DNA of 64,000 nucleotides from JACCXG01 sp963836735 (GTDB lineage Bacteria; Acidobacteriota; Vicinamibacteria; Vicinamibacterales; 2-12-FULL-66-21). Positions within the stretch are counted from its first letter, which is position 1; each line of letters begins with the position of its first letter. Location: assembly GCA_963836735.1 (NCBI GenBank), contig CAWIKP010000025.1:1-64000 (forward strand), given 5' to 3'. This document shows, piece by piece, positions 9,288-17,609 of this stretch. The notes under the pieces were generated by a model. The model was not told the DNA's origin. It was given only the letters and a program-made list of their open reading frames with translations, and did no database searches. The position numbers and the translations under genes are program-made.

Positions 9288-10067
9288 CTACGTCCGCCCC
9301 CTGGCGCCGAGCGGCTCGAGCAGCCTGAGGTCCTTTGCTTTCAGCGCGCGGTAGCAGTCGGGCAGGTCGAAGCCGGCCAGCGCGCCGGGCGGCAGGGCGG
9401 ACAGCGGCCAGTTGTAATCGGGTGATTCGGCGATCTCCGCGTAGGAAGCCGGCGGGTGCTTCAGCGTCACTCGCGTCACCTGAGGCGAGAGCAGCGCCGC
9501 GAACGCCGCCGGCGCGGCGCCCTGACCTCGCGCGGCAAGGTGAACCTGGTCGTAGCCCCAGGCCGCGAGCCAGTCGAGGACCCGGAGCACGTCGAAGGTC
9601 CGCTGGCCGATGTAGGGATAGTCGAGCATGAGCCCGTGCGAGGAATAGAAGTAGTCGGTGTTGTACTCGTCGCTGTTGTTCAGGCTCGTGGTCTGGGGGG
9701 TCGACTCGCCGATGCCGCGCACGTCGCACGTATGGAACGCCGCTTCGGGATCGGCCTCGATGAGCTCTCGTACGAGCGGTTCGCTTCGCAGTTCGGCGTC
9801 CGCTGACTGATCGGAGACATAGAGGATCGCCTTCTTCGTCTCGCGCGGCGGCCTCGAGAGGAGCGGCTCCCTGGTGAGTCTGTAGACCAGCGCGTGCACG
9901 CCTCGATCGGTCTCCACCATGTACGGCAGCGCGTGCCGGATCGGATACTTGCGGTCGGGCAGCGGTCGCAGGATGCGGAACTCCGGCACACCGCTGCGCT
10001 CGGGAAGCCTGAGCGTCTGTGCGACCGTCCGACCGAGCGCCGCGGCGTCGAGACTGCCTCGCGTCAT
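9288..10067 (-). CDS. Second alpha/beta-hydrolase-like half of an acetylxylan-esterase-type pair
   Basis: The 259-residue product looks like an alpha/beta-hydrolase fold without an N-terminal export signal. It has KKAILYVSDQSAD, a strand CDVRGIGESTP, the segment VHLAARGQGAAPAAFAAL where a nucleophile elbow should be (no Ser: G-x-G), and late VTLKHPP. A G-R-G-Q-G elbow suggests a non-catalytic domain. Its ATG overlaps the stop of the upstream esterase gene by four bases (ATGA). In related acidobacterial and planctomycete proteins I would expect these two domains in one chain of about 700 residues, so this may be the detached second half, produced either by coupled translation or by a one-base shift. 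The partner interpretation is inference. Confidence 0.7.
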   Translation of the reverse strand: MTRGSLDAAALGRTVAQTLRLPERSGVPEFRILRPLPDRKYPIRHALPYMVETDRGVHALVYRLTREPLLSRPPRETKKAILYVSDQSADAELRSEPLVRELIEADPEAAFHTCDVRGIGESTPQTTSLNNSDEYNTDYFYSSHGLMLDYPYIGQRTFDVLRVLDWLAAWGYDQVHLAARGQGAAPAAFAALLSPQVTRVTLKHPPASYAEIAESPDYNWPLSALPPGALAGFDLPDCYRALKAKDLRLLEPLGARGRT

Positions 10068-11389
10068 TCGTTCGACGCGAGCACCTTCGACTTCTCGCGG
10101 GTGAAGTCATGAATCGGCTTCGATCGCAGCGCTGCGACCTGGCCGTGCGGCGTGCACCAGAGCGTCTCTTCCTTCTCCAGCACCAGCTTCGGCTCGGTCC
10201 TGGCGTCGGAGATGCCGGTGCAGCGATTGAACCATCGGTACATCGCCTCGCGGTTCTCCTGCGAGTAGCCATGGTAGGTCGGCCCGATGAAGTAGGCGAC
10301 GTTGTCCTCCGCGCCGAGGAGCCGGTAGAGGCGCTTCAGCCGCTCGTACGCGGCTTCGTTCCCGCGCGCGTCGAAGTAGTCCTTCTCCTTTGCCAGGATG
10401 ATGACCGGCTTCGGCGCGAGCGCCGCGAGAAAGTCCTCATGATCGAGGCCAAGCGCGAGCGCGCGCGGCGGGATCTGCTCCATGTCGGCGCCCAGCTCGT
10501 TCTCCATGTTCCGCCGCAGTTCGGTGACGAAGCAGCTCGGCGCGGCCATCGTCCACCGGTCGTCCAGGCCGCACAGCCACGTGGTCATCGTGCCGCCTCC
10601 CGAGTTGCCGGTGATCCCGAGATGGCGCGTGTCGACCTCTTCGCGGGTGACCAGATAATCGAGCGCGCGGACGGCGTCCCACGCGCGCCACGTGCAGAAG
10701 CGTTCGTCCACCAGGACCTGCTGGATGCCCGCGTAGTTGTGCTCGGCGGTGCCGGTCCCGCGTATCGGCTTCCAGTTCGCATCCACGTACTGCATGCGCT
10801 CGCCCTGGCCGATCGGGTCGAAGATCAGCACGACGTAGCCGAGACGCGCGAGCCCCTGGCAGAACGACTGATACGTGTCGATCGCCTTGCCGTTCGCCGA
10901 ATGCCCGCAAGAGCCCACGACGCCCGGCAGCGGGAAGCGCCGTCCCTTGGGGATATAGAGGTTCGCCGACACCAGGAATCCCGGGCGGCTCTCGAAGAGG
11001 ACGTTCTCGATCTTGTAGGCATCCCGCTCGACGACCTTCGTGACGCGCGCGTTGAGCGGCGTCTTCTCGGGGAACGGCCCGAACGACTCACGGATCTTTC
11101 CGCGGACCGTCCGCACGTACGCCTCCGCGTCGGCCTTCGTCTTCAGCGCCGCGAGCCGTTCCAGCCGCTGCTGGTGCAGCGCGTTCTCGCGCGCCACGAA
11201 GAACTCCTGGACCATGCGCGGAAAGCGGTTCAGCGCCGCGAACGGGGGCGTGCCTGCCGCAGATGCGGCCTGCGCCGCGTAGGCCGGGACGTGCCAGTCA
11301 AACGCGGTACCCGCGCCGCCGATGGACAGGGCGTACAGCATCTGGCGCCGTGAGATGCGCGCGGTTCGAGCAGAACTCTCTGGATTCAT
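10064..11389 (-). CDS. Tat-exported acetylxylan-esterase-like alpha/beta hydrolase
   Basis: The 441-residue protein begins with a twin-arginine signal (ARISRRQMLYALSIGGAG) and continues as an AXE1/dienelactone-hydrolase-like esterase. Visible motifs are SANLYIPKG, VGSCGHSANGKA (oxyanion region), LIFDPIGQGER, the nucleophile elbow GITGNSGGGTM (Ser in G-N-S-G-G) and a late GPTYHGYSQENREAM with the likely catalytic His. Export folded through Tat points to periplasmic removal of acyl groups from polysaccharide or an aryl ester. The stop overlaps the ATG of the next gene by four bases, giving translational coupling. Neighbouring exported carbohydrate enzymes fit the role; the actual substrate is unknown. 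Confidence 0.85.
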   Translation of the reverse strand: MNPESSARTARISRRQMLYALSIGGAGTAFDWHVPAYAAQAASAAGTPPFAALNRFPRMVQEFFVARENALHQQRLERLAALKTKADAEAYVRTVRGKIRESFGPFPEKTPLNARVTKVVERDAYKIENVLFESRPGFLVSANLYIPKGRRFPLPGVVGSCGHSANGKAIDTYQSFCQGLARLGYVVLIFDPIGQGERMQYVDANWKPIRGTGTAEHNYAGIQQVLVDERFCTWRAWDAVRALDYLVTREEVDTRHLGITGNSGGGTMTTWLCGLDDRWTMAAPSCFVTELRRNMENELGADMEQIPPRALALGLDHEDFLAALAPKPVIILAKEKDYFDARGNEAAYERLKRLYRLLGAEDNVAYFIGPTYHGYSQENREAMYRWFNRCTGISDARTEPKLVLEKEETLWCTPHGQVAALRSKPIHDFTREKSKVLASNE

Positions 11390-11431
11390 CGGTGTTCCCT
11401 CGTTCGGGGATGGCGATGGCTTGCCAGCCGG

Positions 11432-11459
11432 AGCCTCGCTCGAAGGGTGAGCGAAGGCT
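11432..11459. repeat. Intergenic hairpin (imperfect inverted repeat)
   Basis: AGCCTCGCTC and GAGCGAAGGCT face each other around a GAAGGGT loop, pairing fully except for one bulged base. The hairpin lies between the end of the HisC-like gene and the start of the esterase gene, both on the minus strand. It has no T tract, so termination is possible but unproven. Confidence 0.5.
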
Positions 11460-11605
11460 TGCAGCCGGAATCATACGATGTGCGGCCATCTCAGGCTCGA
11501 CCGCGACGCATTTCTTGACCGTGGCCGGCGACGCGCGCCGCCGATGCCTGTCGAATTGGAGTCAGGAGAAGGCTGATCCGACGACCGCGGCCGAGGACGA
11601 TCCGC

Positions 11606-12734
11606 CTACATGTGCATGTGGCCGCCCGGCATGAGGTCCCAGACCCGCCAGAACTCCCGCATCTCAGCCGGCGTGCCGAGCGAGACACGGATGTACTTGT
11701 CGAAACCCGAAATGGGTCCGGCGACGAGAATGCGGTGCTGCGCGAAATGGTCCACGACCTGCGCCGAAGGCCGGCCGGTGTTCAGCATGACGAAGTTCGT
11801 CAACGAGTCAATCGACCGCAGCATTCGCGCGTTTGCCTGGTTCAGGAACTCCTGACGCTCGTCCGCGATCGTGTTCACGCGCGTGCGCACGTACTCCTGA
11901 TCCCCGAGCGCCGCTTCCGCCGCACGCGCGGCGATGATGTTGACGTCGTTCGACGACGCGTGGGCTCTCATGATCGTGGCGGTTGGCGCGGCCGCGATCC
12001 CGTAGCCAATGCGCAGGCCCGCCAACCCGTGGATCTTCGAAAACGTGCGCGTCACGATCACCCGGGGATCGTCGGTCCGGTCGATCAACGACCGATAGTC
12101 CGCCGAATGTCCCACGAAATCGTGATACGCCTCGTCGATGACGACCTGGACGCCGGCAGGGAGACCGTGAAGCAAGGCGTCGATGTCCTGCCGCTTCGTG
12201 AGGCTTCCTGTCGGGTTGTGCGGGTTGCAGATGTAGACCAGCCCGGTGCGGGCATCCACCCGGTCGCGCATCGCGTGGAGATCGTGCGAGTGGTCCTTCG
12301 CGAGGGGCACGTCCACTATCGTGCGATCCGGTTCGCCGCGCGAGCTGCGCGACCGTTTCGAAGGTCGGGCGAGCCGTCAGGATCGTCCTGCCTCGACTCG
12401 CGAACCCGTCGAGGGCCATTTGCAGGACTTCCGTCGACCCGCAACCCAGGACGACACGGTCGACCGGCACGCCATGAACCGCGGCGAGCTTTCGCCTGAG
12501 GGATGCCGCGGCCGCATCCGGGTACCGTGCCGACTGTGACGCGGCGTCCCGCATTGCCGCAAGCGCGTGGCGCGATGGTCCATGCGCGCTCTCGTTGCGA
12601 TGCAGGCGTATGAAATCCTTCGACGGCAATGCGCCTGGTGCGCTGGTCTCCGCAAACGCGATCTGACGGGCCGCCGCGGCGCTCAGCGCTCCGGCACCGA
12701 GACGTTCGAGGAGCGTCCTGCGTGAGATGGCCAT
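11606..12734 (-). pseudogene. Tat-exported HisC-like PLP aminotransferase, one frameshift
   Basis: Two frames join near 12320-12345 into one fold-type I aminotransferase of about 375 residues. The first part carries a twin-arginine signal (MAISRRTLLERLGAGALSAA) and LGCGSTEVLQMALDGF. The second has the substrate and PLP motifs NPHNPTG, VVIDEAYHDFVG, the Schiff-base lysine in RTFSKIHGLAGLRIGYG and the C-terminal IRVSLGTPAEM. These match histidinol-phosphate aminotransferase relatives, but a Tat signal would place this one outside the cytoplasm, away from histidine synthesis. Similar exported versions occur as single genes in Acidobacteria. The stop lies a few bases past the histidine-methionine tail. 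A single indel could be a sequencing fault. Confidence 0.8.
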
Positions 12735-12736
12735 GG

Positions 12737-15675
12737 CTATCGGACGTCCACCGTCACGTTCACGGAGTGGATACGGCCGCCTCCGGTGCCGGTGATCGTC
12801 AGGGTTCGCGTTCCCTTTTGAGCATTTTTCGGTGCATTCACGGTCAAGACAGACGTGCCCGAACCTGCAAGTGACGCGGGGTTGAAGGTCGCCGTCGTAC
12901 GCGAAGGCAGCCCGTCGACCGTCAGGTTCACGGGCCCGGAGAATCCCGGCCCCGCGCTGATCGTGACGGTGTAAGTCGTGGAACTGCCCCGGTTCACCGT
13001 CCTGGACGATGGGGTCGCGGCGATCGCGAAATCGCCGTTGACGATCAGCGTGACATTGGCCGTTCGCGTGATGGATCCGCTGGTCCCGCTGATGACCAGC
13101 GGATGGGTTCCAGATGGCGTCGCGCCGGTCGTTGTAATCAGCAGCGACGTCGATCCTGAGCCGGTGACGGACGGAGGCGTAAACGTCCCGACGGCGCCGG
13201 CCGGGAGACCGGTCACCGTGAAAACCACAGCGCCCGTGAAGCCAGAAACCGGGGTCACCGTCGCGGTGTACGTCGCGTTCTGTCCCGCCATCACGGCCTG
13301 TGAGGCCGGCGTCGCTGACAGCGTGAAGTTCGACACCGTGACGGCCCGGGTTGCGGGCTGGCTGGCGAGGCCTTTGTCATCCGTGACGGTGAACGACGCT
13401 GCATAGCTTCCAGGCGTGGAGTAGCTCACGGCGCCGGCAGCGGCCTCTGAGCTCGAGCCCGGAACACCGCCCGGGAACGTCCAGCTATATGCGCTGATGC
13501 TGCCGTCGCCATCGGTTCCATTGCCCGAGAACGCGACCGTCCCTCCAGGGTTGACCGTCACGTTGCTCGCCGGACTCGTGATCGTGGCAACAGGAGCCTG
13601 ATTGGATGCGATGGTCAGCGTGACATTGACCGTCCGTGAGATGGGTCCGCTCGTGCCTCTTATGACCAATGGATAGCTTCCGGACGGCACGCCGGTCGTC
13701 GATATCAGCAGCGTGGTCGATCCTGAGCCGGTGACAGACGGCGGCGTAAACGTGCCGACTGCGCCCGCCGGGAGACCTGTCACCGTGAAAGCCACTGTGC
13801 CTGTGAACCCCGAAACCGGCGCCACGGTTGCGGTGAACGTCGCGTTCTGTCCGGCCGTCACGGTTTGTGAGGCCGGCGTCGCCGACAGCGTGAAGTTCGA
13901 CACCGTGACGGCCCGGGTTACGGGCTGACTGGCGAGTCCCTTGTCATCCGTGACGGTGAACGACGCTGCATAGCTTCCAGGCGTGGAGTAGCTCACGGCA
14001 ACGGGAGTGGCCACTGAGCTCGAGCCCGGAACACCGCCGGGGAACGTCCAGCTATATGCGCTGATGCTGCCGTCCGAATCTGTTCCGGCCCCGGAGAACG
14101 ACACGCTTTGTCCGGGATTGACCGTGACATTGCCTGCCGGAGTCGTAATCGTGGCAACCGGGGCCTGATTGGGTGGGGCGGGGTCAAGTCTCACGAATCG
14201 CGCCACCGACGGAACGCCGGCGCTGTTCAGCACGAACAGCATGTAGTAGCCGGGCGGCGCGATGTTGCCGTTCGACGGCGCCGTGACATTCAGAACGCCG
14301 CTGCCCGCGGTGAACGACAACCCCACGAGCCTCTGCTCCATGTCGAACGCATGCGTGGGTGTGCCGGGCCGGACGAGGACGACTGACGCGATGTCTGCCG
14401 CATCCGGCGTCTGCACAGCGAATGGCGAGTTGTAGTTCACCGTTTCCGCCATCGCGCCGGTAATCGAGGGGCGCAGTCGGCAGCGGTGCCGTCTCCGTTG
14501 AACAGGTACGCCGGCGAATAGATCTCGAGTCGCGATTGGTAGCTGCCGCGCTGCGGGTTGCCGCCCATCAGGAGCACGGTCGCGTCAGGCAGCAGGAGCG
14601 CATTCGAATGATAGAGCCGCGGAAACGCGTTCGCGCCGGCCGGGCTGAACGTGTTCGTGACGGGATCGTAGAGGTCCGCGTTGCGGCTCGCGGTCACGGC
14701 GTCCTCGTCATTCGTCGATCCCCCGGTGGCGAGCACCTTTCCATTCGGCAGAATCGTCGCGTTCATCTGGATCCGCGGCTGACTCATGGAGGGTCCGAAC
14801 TGCCCACTCGGCGTCGGCGCTAACAGATCGATGATTTCAGTCGTCGCCGTTGCCGGGTTGCCTCCCCCGAAAATCATCACGCGCGGCCGGTAGCCGTTCG
14901 CGGGTGTCAGCGGCAGGAGCACGGATGTGCCGTACGTCCGCGAGGCGCTGTAATTGGTGGTCGCGACAATCGCTGACCAGGTGCCGTTCGACTGGATTGA
15001 AGAAGCGAGAGCTGCGCGTCGATCCTGCGTAGAAAACGCGACCGTCCGTGCTCAGGTGCATCCGGGGATAGAGAGGTGGCGTCCAGGGGGGGCGGGCGGG
15101 ATCGGCTGACTCCAGCCCGAACCGACCGTGTAGATTTCGACCGACGTGTTCGTCCCACCGGCTTCGAGGAGTCCCGAGAAGGTCATGACCCGCCCGTCGC
15201 CGAGGGTGGTCACGGTCGGATACCAGCGGCCATGAGCCATGCTCTCGATGTCGGTGAACACACCGGTCGCGGGGTCGAAGACCGCGTTGCGTGGCTCGCC
15301 CCAAAACGGGTCGTACTGAAGATTGCCGCCGTTGACGAGGACACGGCCGTCATGCAGCGTCACCATGCCGTTGCAGAACATGTCCCAGCCGAGCGCCTGT
15401 GTCAGGAACGTCTCGGTCGCCGGATCCCAGACGGTGGCTCGAAAGTTCGTCTCGGTGGCCACGTTGCCCGAGCCGGCGACCATGAGCACCTGGCCAGTGC
15501 GCAGCAGCACGGCGTGGACCGGATTGATCGGTACCTGATTCGCCAGAGTTCGCCAACTGCCCTGTGTTCCGGCCTGCGCGAGCACGGGTTCTGTCGTCGA
15601 TGTGCCGAAGCCCAGGGCGAGTAGTAGAACGGCAAGGACGGAACCACCAGTCCACGCGGCTTTCGCAATGCGCAT
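12737..15675 (-). pseudogene. Galactose-oxidase-like copper radical oxidase with PKD modules, frameshifted
   Basis: Joined over several shifts (near 15090 at a run of seven G, 14990 and 14465), this is a secreted protein of about 980 residues: signal peptide, kelch-type propeller, galactose-oxidase C-terminal domain (DUF1929), then tandem PKD and Ig-like domains. The radical-copper ligands are all visible: Cys in GWDMFCNGM (about 15373-15375), Tyr in HGRWYPTV (about 15222), Tyr-His in PRLYHSNALL (about 14608-14613) and His in TPTHAFDMEQR (about 14353). That set, including the Cys partner of the Tyr-Cys cofactor, marks AA5-type galactose or glyoxal oxidases, which oxidise alcohols or aldehydes to give H2O2. 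The repeats probably bind carbohydrate or extend the enzyme from the surface. Confidence 0.82.
13030..14165 (-). repeat. Two tandem DNA copies of a PKD plus Ig-like module (about 570 bp each)
   Basis: Within the copper oxidase tail, a block of about 570 bases is present twice. Stretches of the two copies are nearly identical at DNA level; for example the segments starting at about 13381 and 13949 share an almost unbroken run of over 50 bases. Each copy encodes one PKD domain (SISAYSWTFPGGVPGSSS) plus one Ig-like domain (SGFTGTVAFTVTGLPAG). The similarity implies recent duplication or gene conversion. Confidence 0.85.
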
Positions 15676-15976
15676 CTGAACTCCGGTCCGAGCAAGGGAC
15701 TGCAGCTGGTTGCAGCAAGGTGCGCTCAGGCAATTCCGGGTCCAGAGAGCTTATCTATTATGCAGAGCTGCTCGTCGGCTGGCTCCGGTTCAGTAACCGC
15801 CCGATCTGCAAGTGGTTACGTCGGGGCAGGACCGTGCACGCGGCACGTGTGGAGCGATTCGCAGGTCAGTTTAGTCTCCGTGTCCCCAACCTTCTTTCTG
15901 CCGTATGCACCTTCTTTTGTTGGCGGGCGGCGTCAGGTTCGAAGATGATCCGAAGCTCCGCGGTAACCTGTCGCGC
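15676..15976. other. Intergenic region between divergent genes
   Basis: The 301 bases separate the copper oxidase gene from the serine hydrolase gene, which point away from each other, so both promoters should lie here. I see no convincing gene, operator or hairpin beyond a short CTGCAGC/GCTGCAG-like motif near 15700. Confidence 0.45.
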
Positions 15977-17056
15977 ATGAAACGCCCGCTAGCGTGGCTC
16001 GCAGGCCTGACGCTCGTCTCCGCCGCCGTCGTTGCCGATGGCACGCGCAACGCCGAGATCGCCGCGGCCATCAAGGCCCGCGTCGATGCGAAGAAGAGCA
16101 CCGGCATGGTCGTCGCTACGATCGAGCCCGACGGCTCGTCGTCGATGGCGGCCTACGGCAATCCCGGGCCCGGCGCGAAGCCGCTCGACGGCGACTCCGT
16201 GTTCGAGATCGGCTCGATCACCAAGGTCTTCACCGCGATCCTGCTCGCGGACATGGCCGATCGCGGCGAGGTGAAGCTCGACGATCCGGTCGCGAACCAC
16301 CTGCCGCCGGGCACTCGCGTGCCCGAGCGCGGCGGCCGGAGGATCACGCTTGCTCGATCTCACCACGCAGTCGTCCGGGCTGCCGCGCATGCCCGACAAC
16401 CTGCGACCCAGCGGACCCGTCGAATCCCTACGCCGACTACACCGCCGGAGCAGATGTTCGAGTTCCTGGGCCGTTATCAGCTCACGCGCGACATCGGCGC
16501 GAGTTCGAGTACTCCAATCTCGGCGTCGGCCTGCTCGGCCAGGCGCTCGCGATGGCGCGCCGGTCAGAGCTACGAGGCGCTGGTCAAGGAGCGGATCCTC
16601 GATCCGCTGAAGATGGAACACACCGGCATCACGCTCACGCCGTGGATGCAGCGCGCATCTCGCGCAAGGGCACAACGCGCAAGGGGATGGTCACCGCCAA
16701 CTGGGATATCCCCGCGCTTTGCCGGCGCCGGCGCGCTGCGCTCGACGATGAACGACATGCTGAGGTTTGCGCGCGCGAACCTGGATCCGACCGGCGGGCG
16801 TCTGCCAGCGCGTGATGCAGCAGACGCACGACCGGCGTTCGCCGGCGGGCCGCGCCAGGACATGTCGATCGGCATGAACTGGCAGATTCGCAGCACGCCA
16901 ACGGCCGCGACGTCGTCTGGCACAACGGCGGCACCGGCGGCTACCGCACGTGGATCGGCTTCGACAAATCGCGCAAGGTCGCCGCGATCGTGCTGACGAA
17001 CTCGGCGATCGAGCAACGACGACCTCGGATTCGAGCTGGTCCTGGGTCCGGGGTAA
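15977..17056 (+). pseudogene. Beta-lactamase-fold serine hydrolase, multiply frameshifted
   Basis: Pieces in three frames give a secreted class C beta-lactamase/esterase-like protein of about 350 residues. It begins at ATG 15977 with a signal peptide (KRPLAWLAGLTLVSAAVV). The active-site motif S-x-x-K is seen in EIGSITKVFTAILLA and the Y-x-N motif in FEYSNLGVGLLGQALA; MLRFARANLDP follows, and a late HNGGTGGY-like stretch could be the third motif. At least six frame changes are needed, so this is the most disrupted gene of its size here. Such enzymes hydrolyse esters, amides or D-amino-acid peptides; beta-lactam resistance cannot be inferred. The stop at 17054-17056 fits the final frame. Confidence 0.75.
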
Positions 17057-17075
17057 GGAGACGCCTTCGTCCGCG

Positions 17076-17440
17076 TCACGCCCGATCGCGATTCACCGTC
17101 TCGGCTGAAAACGCCGGCAGACACACCGCGATGTACTCGGCGCCGCCTGCAAACGGCGTGCTGTAGCGCACCCACTCTCCCGGGGCGGTGATCACCGCCT
17201 GCGCCTCTCCAACGTCGAGCACGCCGCCCTGGTCCTCGACCCGGAGGGTCCCCCGCAGCACGACGGTGATCTCTTCGAACTGGGGCCGCTGCCCCGGCTC
17301 CCGCCATCCTTCCGGCGATTGCATGCGCGCGACGCTGACTCCCGCGTGGCCGCTGTTGACGCGGCCGGCGTATCCTCGATGCGTTTCGGCTTGTTCCCCG
17401 CCGCCTGAATCACGGACGGCCCGGCGATCAGTCGTGGCAT
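17076..17440 (-). pseudogene. Cupin-domain protein, one frameshift
   Basis: A short single-cupin protein of about 120 residues is read from ATG 17440 (MPRLIAGPSVIQAAG), with a frame change near 17380, into the main body. The body has FEEITVVLRGTLRVE, VITAPGEWVRYSTPF and YIAVCLPAFS, the two conserved cupin stretches. The usual His pair of motif 1 appears replaced by F-E-E-I, so a metal site is not obvious. It runs convergent to the serine hydrolase and ends about 20 bases from it. Small cupins of this kind are often of unknown function or bind sugars; no target is visible here. Confidence 0.7.
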
Positions 17441-17609
17441 GACGAGAGTGTAATGCGAGGCCTCCGGCACCGTTCCGTTGGATCGATCGACACGCTTTCC
17501 CGTATCCCGGACCCGGCCGTCATCGATTCCCTGCAGTCAGATCAAAAGGCATCCGCAGGTGAGCGCCTTGCATCGCGCGCGCGCTTTGTCGCCAACCAGG
17601 AGGACGGTC

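Noticed and set aside
16570..17307. Minus-strand frame of 245 codons combining cupin and serine-hydrolase antisense
   Set aside because: Only the short cupin stretch at its beginning corresponds to real protein; the rest is the shadow of the serine hydrolase.
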